Source of the DNA: JAXGPP01 sp040766885
GTDB lineage: Bacteria > Planctomycetota > Planctomycetia > Pirellulales > Thermoguttaceae
Assembly (NCBI GenBank): GCA_040766885.1
Contig: JAXGPP010000010.1
Span: forward strand, 1 to 64,000
Direction: 5' to 3'
DNA length: 64,000 nucleotides
The position numbers and the translations under genes were made by a program. The stretch's first letter is position 1; each line of letters starts with the position of its first letter. The notes beneath the pieces are model-generated. The model saw only the letters and a program-made list of their open reading frames with translations. It had not been told where the DNA came from and ran no database searches. Positions 16,945 to 25,932 of the stretch are shown here, piece by piece.

Positions 16945-18387
16945 ATGAGGGTCCATCAGCAACTGTTCAGCCTCTTTTTCGTGCCAGCCGTGCTATGGTC
17001 AACGGCCATGATCGCGGAGACGGCCGATCTCGTCACCGTCACGCCGCGCGAGACGGATGAGATCCTCGCCAATCCCGGCATGGGCTGGGAGACTTTTCAC
17101 CACACGGCCAATCAGGACCGTAGTTTGCCGGACTGGATTCCTTCTACGGTGCACTACGCCCGCTGGGGATGGGGCCAGATCGAGCCGCAGCCCGGCAAGA
17201 TCGATTACCAGTTCCTCGAGCAGACGCTCCAGGAGACCCGGGATTCGGGCCAGAAGCTGGCGTTTCGCGTCATGTGCTGCTCGACGTCGCGCGGGAGGCC
17301 GTACCACCCCAATTGGCTCACCCAGGTCGGAGGCCGCGAACTCGTCTGCACGTACGACAATGTGGCTGGCTACCGCGTGCCGGACCTCGACCATTCGGAG
17401 ACGCTCAAGCGGCATCTCGATTTTCTCCGTCGCTTGGGCGAACGTTACGACGGCCACCCGGACATCGACCACGTCGATCTGGGCACCGTGGGCTGGTGGG
17501 GCGAGTGGCACATGAGCGGCTCGAACTGCAAGATGCCGGAGCCCGAGACCCAGCGCAAGATCGTCGACGCCTACCTGGCGGCGTTCCGGAAGACACCTCT
17601 GGTAATGCTCATTGGCGGCGGCGAGATGCTCCGCTATGCCGTCTCCCGCGGCGCCGGTTGGCGGGCCGACTGCCTCGGCGACATGGGAGGTTTCTCAGGG
17701 CGATGGAACCATATGCGCGACCTCTATCCCAAGGAGCTTCCTGGAGCCGGGGCAGTCGATGCCTGGAAGACGGCTCCAGTGGCGTGGGAAACATGTTGGG
17801 AAATGCGCAAATGGGCGGCCGAGGACTGGCCTATCCGCTACATCTTCAACTATGCCCTGGCCCTGCACGGGTCGTACATCAATAACAAATCGGCCCCCTT
17901 GCCGGAGCGGGAAGACATTCGCCCGGAAATCGAACGTTTTCTCCGGCGTCTGGGTTATCGGCTCGTGCTCAAGGAACTCAAGCACCCGGCGGAAGTGAAG
18001 GCCGGCGGGCCGGTGGAACTGGTCATGAAATGGCAGAACACGGGATCCGCTCCCTGCTACCGGCCCTACCGCCTGGCCTACCGGCTCAGCGGTCCCGGCG
18101 GGTACTCGAAGGTGTTTGTCGGAAGCATCACAGTCAATCGCTGGATGCCGGGCACGGTCGAGCCGTTCACGGACGAGTTCTTTCGCCAACCACCCGACCC
18201 GCCGCCCGGCGAGATTGTGGCCGCGGCTGACACGGTCACACTGCCCGAGGATATTCCGCCCGGCGAGTACCGCCTGTCGCTGGCGGTGGTCGGCGTCGAT
18301 TCCGAACAACCGGTGGTGCGATTGGGCATCGACGCGCGCGATTCGGACGGCTGGTATCCTTTAAGCGCCCTCCGCGTGACCGACTGA
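16945..18387 (+). CDS. secreted DUF4832 domain protein (glycosidase-like)
   Basis: A 480-residue protein with an N-terminal signal (MRVHQQLFSLFFVPAVLWSTAMIAE). The opening TPRETDEILANPGMGWETFHH, then WGQIEPQPGKIDYQFLEQTL and HVDLGTVGWWGEWHMSG are the conserved features of DUF4832 proteins, which appear to have a glycosidase-like TIM barrel followed by a beta domain. Conserved Glu residues in IEPQPGKI and GWWGEWH could be catalytic, but this is inference. The C-terminal 130 residues look like an Ig-like beta-sandwich. GGAGG lies 6 bases before the start. Probably a periplasmic or extracellular carbohydrate-active enzyme. Confidence 0.8.
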   Translation: MRVHQQLFSLFFVPAVLWSTAMIAETADLVTVTPRETDEILANPGMGWETFHHTANQDRSLPDWIPSTVHYARWGWGQIEPQPGKIDYQFLEQTLQETRDSGQKLAFRVMCCSTSRGRPYHPNWLTQVGGRELVCTYDNVAGYRVPDLDHSETLKRHLDFLRRLGERYDGHPDIDHVDLGTVGWWGEWHMSGSNCKMPEPETQRKIVDAYLAAFRKTPLVMLIGGGEMLRYAVSRGAGWRADCLGDMGGFSGRWNHMRDLYPKELPGAGAVDAWKTAPVAWETCWEMRKWAAEDWPIRYIFNYALALHGSYINNKSAPLPEREDIRPEIERFLRRLGYRLVLKELKHPAEVKAGGPVELVMKWQNTGSAPCYRPYRLAYRLSGPGGYSKVFVGSITVNRWMPGTVEPFTDEFFRQPPDPPPGEIVAAADTVTLPEDIPPGEYRLSLAVVGVDSEQPVVRLGIDARDSDGWYPLSALRVTD

Positions 18388-18507
18388 AGCCCAGAAGCCA
18401 AATCCTCCCAAGGGTCAAGCGGAAACAAACCAGGCAGGCTGCAGCAAGACCGGTCGCCGAAAGCAGAAATCGTCGCGCGCCTGGCTCTCTTCAAACGAAA
18501 GCAAAGA

Positions 18508-20664
18508 ATGCCCGATCGAGCCCACATCTGGCGGGACCGGCATGGAGTGCCGCATGTCGTCGCCCGGTCCGAACCCGACCTCTACTGGGGCCAGGGCGTC
18601 GTTCATGCCACCGATCGCGGCTTGCAGATGCTGCTGATGCGCATTGTGGGTCAAGGCCGGGTCTCGGAGCTGCTGCGGTCGGACGACTCGGCGCTGTCGC
18701 TCGACACGTTCTTTCGCCGCATGAACTGGGCAGCCCATACGGCCCGACAGATTGAAGCCCTCACCGCGGATAACCGCGAATGCCTGGAGGCCTATTGCGA
18801 GGGCGTCAATTCAGTCTTGGCGCGCCGGCGGCCGTGGGAACTGCGGCTCTTCGGTTACCGGCCGAATCCGTGGCTCGTAGACGACATCGTGATGCTGTTC
18901 CGCGTTGTCAGCTACGTTTCGCTCCAGTCGTCACAAGCACAGATGGAGCGGTTGCTGGTCGAAATGGTCCAGGCGGGCATTGAGGAGGGGAGGCTGCACG
19001 AGTTGTTTCCCGAAATCCTCGCCGGACTCGACGTGGAACTGCTCAAGAAGGTTACGCTCCGCGAGCGGGTCATTCCGGCGGAAGTCCTCTGGCAAACCAT
19101 CATTCCCCGGCCGACCGCCTCGAACAACTGGGTGCTGTCGGGAAAGAAGACCGTGAGCGGCAAGCCGCTACTGGCTAACGATCCCCACCTCGAAGGAAAT
19201 CGGCTGCCCAATGTCTGGTGCGAGGTTGCACTGCACATCGGCGATCGCTTCATGATGGGCGGCTCGATGCCCGGCGGACCGGGTGTGATGCTCGGCCGCA
19301 ACAACGACGTTGCCTGGGGTGTAACGTATGCGTTTCTCGACGCCGTCGATTCGTGGGTTGAGTACTGCCGCGACGGCAAATACTATCGCCAGCCGGACGA
19401 GTGGCGCCCGTTCACCTCGCGGACTGAGATCATCCGCCGGAAACGCAAAGAACCCGTTTCGGTCACGTTCTTCGAGAATGAGCACGGCCTGCTGGACGGC
19501 GATCCTTACCAGCAAGGCTATTACCTGGCAACCCGTTGGGCTGCGGGGCAACTTGGCGGGCGGTCCATCAACCGCTTCCTCCGCATGTGGAGCGTGACGA
19601 CCGTGGAGGAGGCGATGCGAACGCTTGGCGAGGTCGAGTCGGCATGGAATTACGTCTTCGCCGACCGCCATGGGAATATTGGCTACCAGATGACAGGTAC
19701 CGCGCCGATACGGCGAGATGGCTCCAGCGGTTTCGTTCCCCTGCCGGGCTGGGAACCGGAAAACGATTGGCAAGGGTTTCACCCGCTTGATGCGTTGCCC
19801 GCCGCGCTCAATCCGGCCGAGGGTTTCCTGATCACCGCGAACAACGACCTCAACGATTACAGCCGCGCCAGGCCGCTCAACATGACCGTGGGGCCGGACC
19901 GCGCCGAACGCATCCGACAATTGCTGAGCGAGGACCGGCAGTATGCCCCGCGCGATATGTTCGCCATGCAGTTCGACGTCCGCTCGCTACAGGCCGAGGC
20001 GTTTCTTGCCGTGCTCCGGCCCCTCTTGCCCGACACGCCTCAAGGGCGAATCCTCGCGGATTGGGATTGCTGCTACACGGAACGCTCGGAAGGGGCCTAC
20101 CTGTTCGAAGAGTTCTACTGGCGCCTGATGAAAGACGTTTTTGGCGCCGCGATGGGCGACGCCGTCATCGACTTGCTGGCGCGCGAGACAGCCGTGTTCA
20201 CCTGTTTCCATCACCATTTCGACCGGCTGCTCCTGGCCGAACACTCGGCATGGCACGGTGGGCGGTCGCGCGAGGAGTGGTTTCGCCGAGCGGCGGAAAA
20301 TGCCCTTCGCGCGGAACCGCGGCCGTGGGGCGAGTCGCGCCGGTACGCGCTGCGGCACCTGCTCTTTGGAGGCAAGTTGCCGCGCTGGCTGGGCTTCGAT
20401 CGCGGCCCTGTCCCGGCGATTGGCGGCCGCTCGACCGTACATCAAGGACAGACCTTCCGCAGCGTCCGCCGCGAAACCGCGTACGTTCCCTCATATCGCA
20501 TCGTCGCCGATATGGCCACCGATGAACTCCACACCAATCTCGAGGGCGGGCCCTCCGATCGGCGATTTTCGCGTTGGTACTGCTCCGACCTGGCCAACTG
20601 GCTCGCCGGGCGATACAAGGCGCTTACCCCGCACCCGCAACAACCGAAGCAGCGGTTCTCGTAA
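18508..20664 (+). CDS. penicillin-acylase family N-terminal-nucleophile hydrolase
   Basis: A 718-residue precursor. It begins IWRDRHGVPHVVA, the family N-terminal motif, and continues with an alpha-subunit region. The nucleophile segment TASNNWVLSGKKTVSGKPL places the catalytic serine at about residue 205, where autocleavage would yield the beta-subunit N-terminus. Family blocks PLLANDPHLEG, PGGPGVMLGRNNDVAWGVT and ITANNDLNDYSRARP follow. The usual signal peptide is absent, because the first family motif starts at residue 7, so the enzyme is probably cytoplasmic, unlike typical periplasmic acylases. Related enzymes hydrolyse acylated amines, including N-acyl-homoserine lactones; the substrate here is unknown. 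No good ribosome site precedes the ATG. Confidence 0.88.
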   Translation: MPDRAHIWRDRHGVPHVVARSEPDLYWGQGVVHATDRGLQMLLMRIVGQGRVSELLRSDDSALSLDTFFRRMNWAAHTARQIEALTADNRECLEAYCEGVNSVLARRRPWELRLFGYRPNPWLVDDIVMLFRVVSYVSLQSSQAQMERLLVEMVQAGIEEGRLHELFPEILAGLDVELLKKVTLRERVIPAEVLWQTIIPRPTASNNWVLSGKKTVSGKPLLANDPHLEGNRLPNVWCEVALHIGDRFMMGGSMPGGPGVMLGRNNDVAWGVTYAFLDAVDSWVEYCRDGKYYRQPDEWRPFTSRTEIIRRKRKEPVSVTFFENEHGLLDGDPYQQGYYLATRWAAGQLGGRSINRFLRMWSVTTVEEAMRTLGEVESAWNYVFADRHGNIGYQMTGTAPIRRDGSSGFVPLPGWEPENDWQGFHPLDALPAALNPAEGFLITANNDLNDYSRARPLNMTVGPDRAERIRQLLSEDRQYAPRDMFAMQFDVRSLQAEAFLAVLRPLLPDTPQGRILADWDCCYTERSEGAYLFEEFYWRLMKDVFGAAMGDAVIDLLARETAVFTCFHHHFDRLLLAEHSAWHGGRSREEWFRRAAENALRAEPRPWGESRRYALRHLLFGGKLPRWLGFDRGPVPAIGGRSTVHQGQTFRSVRRETAYVPSYRIVADMATDELHTNLEGGPSDRRFSRWYCSDLANWLAGRYKALTPHPQQPKQRFS

Positions 20665-20706
20665 GATCGCATGAGGATGCGTGGAATTTCATGGCGCAAA
20701 AAAAGG

Positions 20707-20740
20707 CCCTCCGACAGGCGGGGCAGGAACCTGCGGAGGG
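20707..20740 (+). other. 11-bp bulged stem-loop upstream of a terminator-like hairpin
   Basis: CCCTCCG-A-CAGG (20707-20718) pairs with CCTG-CGGAGGG (20730-20740), an 11-pair stem with a single bulged A. It follows the acylase stop by 43 bases and lies just before the terminator at 20745-20780. The two structures together could be a double terminator or the body of a small RNA. Confidence 0.55.
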
Positions 20741-20744
20741 CTGA

Positions 20745-20780
20745 GGCAAGAGACCGAAGTCTCTCGCTGCCTTTTAGTTT
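20745..20780 (+). terminator. intrinsic terminator after the acylase gene
   Basis: AGAGAC-CGAA-GTCTCT forms a perfect 6-pair stem (20749-20764), extended by GGCA/TGCC pairing across a small bulge, and is followed directly by TTTTAGTTTA. This matches a rho-independent terminator on the plus strand. Confidence 0.7.
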
Positions 20781-20918
20781 AGCACGAACCGACATTAATG
20801 TCACGCGCTGGGAAGAAGTTCAGCTCCGCACAATCGCCCTTCCAGAATGCCCAATCGCTAGACTTGGCCTTAATCTATGGAATGTCGCTGGCAATTCGGG
20901 CAATATGAGGAGTCTGCT

Positions 20919-22796
20919 TTGCCGATCTTGGGAGTTGCAGCGACTGCGCTGATTATGCTCGGTGTTATACTTGGCCCGTTGGCTTTCGGCGCCACGCAAG
21001 TCTGGGCATACTGCAGTTTGCAGATTCTCGTCTGCTTGGCCGCAGCCATCTCTCTGTTCTCCTCTTCAAGCCGCACGCGGTTGCTGCCTCTCGTGGCGGC
21101 CGTGCTTGGCATAGGATCTCTGCAGCTCATTCCGCTCTCCGACTGGCTGCTTGAGCGCGGCTCGCCGATGGCCATGGAGACGCGCCAGGCAGTTCTTCCC
21201 CTGGTCGGCGACGACGCCCTTCGCTGCATTTCACTCTCTCCGGGGGCGACCGTCGCGTCGATGCGGCAAACGCTCGTCCTCCTCATAACGGCCGGGCTGG
21301 TCGCCAGTCTTGCCCGGCACCGGGTGCTGCGGCTTGCGCTGGCGTGGTCTCTGGCTCTCGTGGCAGTCGTCGTACTTGCCCTGGCGACCGTGTGTGCCTC
21401 GGGGGATCGCTACGTGGCCTTGGGGGTGCATGACATGACCGGCCCCCTGCGTGCTTGGAAAAACCCGTTGCTATCCCCGCTGCACGGCTCCGGCTTTGGC
21501 CGACCTGACCTGGTTCGCGTTGGCGTGGTGTCCTATTTCCAGGATGCGCCGGTAGTGGGAGATGTCACTGGCCCGTACATCAGCAGCAACCAATTCTCCG
21601 GTTGCATGGGCCTGACGATGCCGGTCCTTTTCGGCCTGTTGCTGGCACTGCAATCGCGATCGCGGTGGCGCTGGGCCTGGCGGATTGCCGGGTCGCTGAT
21701 GATGCTGGCGGCCATTGGCGCTGTGGCGTGGGTGCGCTCATGGGGAGGACTCGTGAGCCTGCTTGCGGCCCTGGCTACCATGACCTGGCTCCTGGCGGTC
21801 AATCGCCGCGCTGGCGTGGTGAGCCGCACGATGGCAGTGTCATTTACCTTGGCAGGCCTCGTCGCAATCGCCGTTCTCTTTGATTGGCCCGGTTCAGAAC
21901 TGCTTATCGGTCGAATCCCTGTACCGATCCGCGACGGGATCAACGAGGCGCAGGCGAGTGTCCGCGGGCGCTGCGAGGTATGGCGATCATGCGTAGAGAT
22001 GTTCCTTGGCTCGCCGCTGGCCGGCATTGGCATGGGAGCATTCGGTCAGGTCCGGCCAGTCGTCGAGCAGAATATGGGCCTCATTCATTTCGCGCACAAC
22101 GACTACGCACAGTTGCTCGCGGAAGCAGGTCTGGCAGGCATACTGGTATCGCTTGCCGCAGCAGGATTTGCCCTTCGGCGCATCCATGACAACTGGATTG
22201 AAATGGCCGGCACCAATGACCGCGGTCTGGCGGTCGGCCTGTTCGGCGCCATTACAGCCATCGCGGTGCATTCCCTGGTCGACTACAACCTGCGCGTGCC
22301 GGCCAACGGGTTCCTTTTTGCCGTGGTAGCAGGACTGGCCCTGGGATTTGCCGCGCCGGAGCGGATGCGTTCAATGGCCGGGCCACTGCCGAGCAACCGC
22401 CGACCGTCGGGTGGATTGCGGTTGGCATTCGGTGTGCTGCTGCTCGTCTGCTGCCTGGGGGCGACAAGCGATATCGCTTGCGATCGAATGACGAGTCCCC
22501 TGCGGCACGCTGTTGTCGCCCAGCGTGTCGACGGCATTTCCCCCTCTCGCAAGCGCCAGTTGCTCCTGGATGCCATACCGCTCGCCTATCGGGCCGCTGC
22601 CTGGGCGCCCTGGGACTCCGCCGTCGCAGAGAATCTCGGACAGGCCTTTCTGCACCTGTCTGACGGACAGCCCTCGGCGGAATTGGACGCATCCCGGTAC
22701 TGGTTTTCACAAGCGTTGCGTTTGGCCCCCGCCAACGCCGGCCTGCGTCGGCCGCTTCAAGACGTATCCGCCGTTGTTGCCGCCCCACCCGATTGA
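20919..22796 (+). CDS. O-antigen-ligase-like multispanning membrane protein
   Basis: About 625 residues with ten or more hydrophobic segments. The Wzy_C/O-antigen ligase region is clear near residues 370-410: GIGMGAFGQVRPVVEQN and FAHNDYAQLLAEAGLAGIL, including the characteristic His-Asn-Asp-Tyr. Such proteins transfer or polymerise undecaprenyl-linked oligosaccharides at the outer face of the inner membrane. The C-terminal 90 residues contain short helical repeats resembling a TPR. A TTG at 20919 is preferred because GAGGAG (20907-20912) lies 6 bases upstream and the first membrane segment then starts at once. The ATG at 20877 lacks a ribosome site. It may act in exopolysaccharide or glycoprotein synthesis. 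Confidence 0.85.
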   Translation: MPILGVAATALIMLGVILGPLAFGATQVWAYCSLQILVCLAAAISLFSSSSRTRLLPLVAAVLGIGSLQLIPLSDWLLERGSPMAMETRQAVLPLVGDDALRCISLSPGATVASMRQTLVLLITAGLVASLARHRVLRLALAWSLALVAVVVLALATVCASGDRYVALGVHDMTGPLRAWKNPLLSPLHGSGFGRPDLVRVGVVSYFQDAPVVGDVTGPYISSNQFSGCMGLTMPVLFGLLLALQSRSRWRWAWRIAGSLMMLAAIGAVAWVRSWGGLVSLLAALATMTWLLAVNRRAGVVSRTMAVSFTLAGLVAIAVLFDWPGSELLIGRIPVPIRDGINEAQASVRGRCEVWRSCVEMFLGSPLAGIGMGAFGQVRPVVEQNMGLIHFAHNDYAQLLAEAGLAGILVSLAAAGFALRRIHDNWIEMAGTNDRGLAVGLFGAITAIAVHSLVDYNLRVPANGFLFAVVAGLALGFAAPERMRSMAGPLPSNRRPSGGLRLAFGVLLLVCCLGATSDIACDRMTSPLRHAVVAQRVDGISPSRKRQLLLDAIPLAYRAAAWAPWDSAVAENLGQAFLHLSDGQPSAELDASRYWFSQALRLAPANAGLRRPLQDVSAVVAAPPD

Positions 22797-22889
22797 CCGA
22801 AACGCACCTCTGCCCGGTTGCATCCCGCCGCTCCGCCGGTTATCGTCAGCGGCAACCGGATCGATCGAAAGGACGAAGGAGAAATGCCG

Positions 22890-24278
22890 ATGGCGACCCC
22901 GTTGCGCGCCGCTCTTGCGGCACTGTCTGTGCTTGCATTCGCCTCATCGGCTGGGGCCGCGGATCACCCCAACATCGTCCTCATTTTCGCCGACGACCTC
23001 GGCTATGGCGACCTCGGCTGCTGCGGGCATCCGCAGTTCAAGACACCCCATCTCGACCGCATGGCGGCCGAAGGGGCGAAGCTGACGAACTGCTACGTGC
23101 CCCTGCCGTTTTGCGCGCCGTCGCGCGGGTCGATCCTCACGGGCCGGTATCCGTTCCGGCACGGGGTGGTGAGAAACCCGACGCCCGACGCCGGGATCGA
23201 CGACGTGGGGATCGCAGCCGCGGAGACCACGCTCGCCGAAGCCCTCCAGTCGGCCGGATACGCCACGAGTTGCATCGGCAAATGGCACCTCGGCCACCGG
23301 CCCGAGTTTCACCCCCGCCGCCACGGCTTCGACGAGTACTTCGGCATCCTCTACTCGAACGACATGCGGCCGGTGAATCTCTGGGAGAATGAGACTGTCG
23401 TCGAGTACCCGGTAGTCCAGTGCACGCTCACGGCGCGCTACACAGCGCGAGCACTCGACTTCATGGAACGAAATAAGGAGCGGCCTTTCTTCCTCTACTT
23501 TCCCGAGGTGATGCCGCACAAGCCGCTTGCCCCGTCGGAAGCGTTCTACAAGAAGACAGGCACGGGGCTTTACGGCGATGTGATCGCCGAGGTCGACTGG
23601 TCGGTGGGACAGGTGCTCGCCAAGATTAAGGAGCTTGGGCTCGACGAGAAAACGCTCGTTGTTTTCACCTCGGATAACGGCCCCTGGTTCGGCGGTTCGA
23701 CGGGCGGATTGCGGGGCATGAAAGGGCGGACCTGGGAGGGCGGCATTCGAGTGCCAATGATCGCGCGACTGCCCGGCACGATCCCCGCGGGCCACGTCTC
23801 GGAGGAGATTGCTGCGACGCTGGACATTTTTCCTACCGTACTGAAGCTGGCCGGCATCGCCCTGCCGCAAGACCGGGTGATCGACGGCTGCGATATCCTG
23901 CCGCTTTGGACATCCGCGGCGAAGAGCCCTCACGAAGCCCTTTTCGCGCAGGCCGCGCAACTGATGACTGTCCGCAGCGGACCATGGAAGCTGCATGTCC
24001 GTTCGCCCGGAAAGTCGAGCATGCTCGAAGGCCGCGACAACTGGATCGATCCGCGGGCGCCCGATGGGGTGACGATCCTGGCGCCTTACGAGCAGTATCA
24101 GCCCAGCGATTATCCGGGCGTCGGCGGCGGCGTGGATCCCAAACCCATGATGCTCTTCAATCTCGAGAACGATCCGGCCGAGCAACGCGACGTGGCCGCC
24201 GAACACCCCGAGGTCGTTGCGCGGTTGAAGAAGCTGTTCGACGCGCTGGAGGCCGAGGCAACCGGCGCCCAAAGGTAG
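22890..24278 (+). CDS. secreted formylglycine-dependent sulfatase
   Basis: A 462-residue protein with signal peptide MATPLRAALAALSVLAFASSAGA. The catalytic block PFCAPSRGSILTGRYPFRHG has Cys75 in the C-x-P-S-R context, the form converted to formylglycine by an SUMF-type enzyme. Metal-site residues are suggested by LIFADDLGYGDLG (paired Asp near the N-terminus) and VVFTSDNGPWFGG (Asp-Asn), and GKWHLGHRPEF adds the catalytic His region. The family removes sulfate esters from glycans or small molecules. The ATG at 22890 is chosen over 22884 because AAGGAG (22876-22881) sits 8 bases upstream. It is followed 65 bases later by a Tat-exported oxidoreductase, so the two are probably one glycan-use unit. 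Confidence 0.92.
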   Translation: MATPLRAALAALSVLAFASSAGAADHPNIVLIFADDLGYGDLGCCGHPQFKTPHLDRMAAEGAKLTNCYVPLPFCAPSRGSILTGRYPFRHGVVRNPTPDAGIDDVGIAAAETTLAEALQSAGYATSCIGKWHLGHRPEFHPRRHGFDEYFGILYSNDMRPVNLWENETVVEYPVVQCTLTARYTARALDFMERNKERPFFLYFPEVMPHKPLAPSEAFYKKTGTGLYGDVIAEVDWSVGQVLAKIKELGLDEKTLVVFTSDNGPWFGGSTGGLRGMKGRTWEGGIRVPMIARLPGTIPAGHVSEEIAATLDIFPTVLKLAGIALPQDRVIDGCDILPLWTSAAKSPHEALFAQAAQLMTVRSGPWKLHVRSPGKSSMLEGRDNWIDPRAPDGVTILAPYEQYQPSDYPGVGGGVDPKPMMLFNLENDPAEQRDVAAEHPEVVARLKKLFDALEAEATGAQR

Positions 24279-24343
24279 TCCAGCCAGCCGGGCGTTGAAA
24301 TGCATTTCCCAGACAACCCGTGGTTCCATCAGGAGGCAATTCA

Positions 24344-25792
24344 ATGAGCAGGTTTCTATCGCGTCGTGATGTTCTCAAGGGCGCTGGTTCGGCAGCGGCA
24401 GCGGTCGTCGCGGTGAATTGTCTGCCGACCCCGGCGGTGCTGGCCGCGGAAAGCACCCGAAGACTCAACGTGGCCGCGATCGGCTGCGGAGGCCGGGGCC
24501 TGTACATGCAAGGCCTCGATCCCGGACTCAATTACGTCGCTCTGGCCGAGCCCGACGAAGGCAACTTGGGCCGGGCGCTCGTGAATCTCTCCGCGGGAGC
24601 AGAAAAGGCCAAGGTGAAGGATTTCGATCCTGCGCGGATCAAGACCTTCAGTGATTACCGGGCGATGTACGACAAAATGCACAAGGAGATCGACCTGGTG
24701 CTGATCGCCACGCCTGACCACCAGCACGCCTGCCCGTCGATGCTGGCCATCAAACTCGGCAAGCACGTGTACTGCGAGAAGCCGCTGGTCCACCACATTG
24801 CCGAGGCACGGGCGTTGGGCGAGGCCGCCCGGCAATCGCCGGTCGTTACGCAGATGGGCAACCAGGGCTCGGGAACCGGCGGCCACCAGACGCTGGCCGA
24901 GTGGCTCGCCGCCGGAGCGATCGGCAAGCTGCTGGAGGTCCATGCCTGGCACAGTTTTGCCAACCGTTTCGGTGGCAGCATGCCTAAACCGGAACCGGAG
25001 CCCCTTCCGAAGGGACTCGATTGGGACGCCTGGCTGGGCCCGGCCCGCGAGCGACCTTTCAGTTCCGTCTATCGGCCATGGCACGGCTGGTGCGACTTCG
25101 GCACCGGATCGCTCGGTGGCTGGGGGACTCACTCGATGGATGCCGTGTGCTTTGCCCTCAAACTCGGCTATCCCGAGCGCGTGGAACTGCTCGACGTGGG
25201 CGATACCAGCGAAGACCGCTTTCCGCGATGGAGCACCGTCCGATACGACTTTCCCCAGCGGGGTGATCTGGCTCCGATCTCAGTCTTCTGGCACGAGGGT
25301 AACAAGCCGAACAGCGACGGGAGCTATAAGGGACCGGACGGCAAACCGACCCAGACGCGTCCGAACCTCCCGGAGGCATTTGCCCAACTTGAGCAACTCG
25401 ACAAGAAGCTTGCCGCCAGCCGGAGCGGCGCGGGCAACCTGTTCGTGGGCGAGAAGGGGATGATCTGCTGTGGCTCGCACGGCGGCGCGCCGGTCCTCCT
25501 GCCCGAATCACGTCGCAAGGAGTTCACGCTTCCACCCGCCACGCTACCGCGTCCTTCCGGCGGAATCATGGGCGACTTCCTCCGCGCCTGCCAGGCAGGC
25601 GGCGGCCCCACTTTCTCCGGCTTCGCGGCATTCGCCGGGCCTTTCCTCGAGATGCTGTTGGTCGCGCACCTCGCCATGCGAGCCGGGGTGGGCAGGCCAA
25701 TCGAGTGGGACGGCGCCAACATGAAGTCGACCAATCGGCCGGAACTGAACCAGTACGTCCAGCGCGAGTACCGCCGCGGCTGGGCGCTTTGA
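24344..25792 (+). CDS. Tat-exported Gfo/Idh/MocA family oxidoreductase
   Basis: A 482-residue protein. The start at 24344 has a perfect AGGAGG (24331-24336) 7 bases upstream and begins MSRFLSRRDVLKGAGSAAAA, a twin-arginine signal. The dinucleotide motif AAIGCGGRG follows at about residue 45, the family motif YCEKPLVHH comes later, and TPDHQHA marks the substrate-site region. A long C-terminal domain contains GWGTHSMDAVCFAL with a conserved His. The protein is expected to be exported with bound nicotinamide cofactor and to act on a sugar or sugar-derived substrate that the sequence does not identify. Location directly after the sulfatase suggests work on the desulfated product. Confidence 0.92.
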   Translation: MSRFLSRRDVLKGAGSAAAAVVAVNCLPTPAVLAAESTRRLNVAAIGCGGRGLYMQGLDPGLNYVALAEPDEGNLGRALVNLSAGAEKAKVKDFDPARIKTFSDYRAMYDKMHKEIDLVLIATPDHQHACPSMLAIKLGKHVYCEKPLVHHIAEARALGEAARQSPVVTQMGNQGSGTGGHQTLAEWLAAGAIGKLLEVHAWHSFANRFGGSMPKPEPEPLPKGLDWDAWLGPARERPFSSVYRPWHGWCDFGTGSLGGWGTHSMDAVCFALKLGYPERVELLDVGDTSEDRFPRWSTVRYDFPQRGDLAPISVFWHEGNKPNSDGSYKGPDGKPTQTRPNLPEAFAQLEQLDKKLAASRSGAGNLFVGEKGMICCGSHGGAPVLLPESRRKEFTLPPATLPRPSGGIMGDFLRACQAGGGPTFSGFAAFAGPFLEMLLVAHLAMRAGVGRPIEWDGANMKSTNRPELNQYVQREYRRGWAL

Positions 25793-25849
25793 AAAGCCGG
25801 GTGCCTTTCAACTCCTCAGGATGGGTTCGCCTTCAGGCTTCTGCCGGGC

Positions 25850-25878
25850 TGGAAATAATACACCTTTCGGTGTAGAAT
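25850..25878 (+). promoter_or_regulatory. promoter of the Rrf2 gene with an internal palindromic operator
   Basis: TACACC-TTTC-GGTGTA (25859-25874) is a perfect 6-bp inverted repeat. It lies between a -35-like TGGAAA (25850-25855) and a good -10 TAGAAT (25873-25878), so a dimer bound there would block RNA polymerase. Rrf2 proteins bind such short palindromes, and this is the likely autoregulatory site. Confidence 0.6.
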
Positions 25879-25932
25879 GCGCCGATATGAGAAACGGCGC
25901 TTCCTGGTGAATCGCGACGCGAGTATCGGAAT

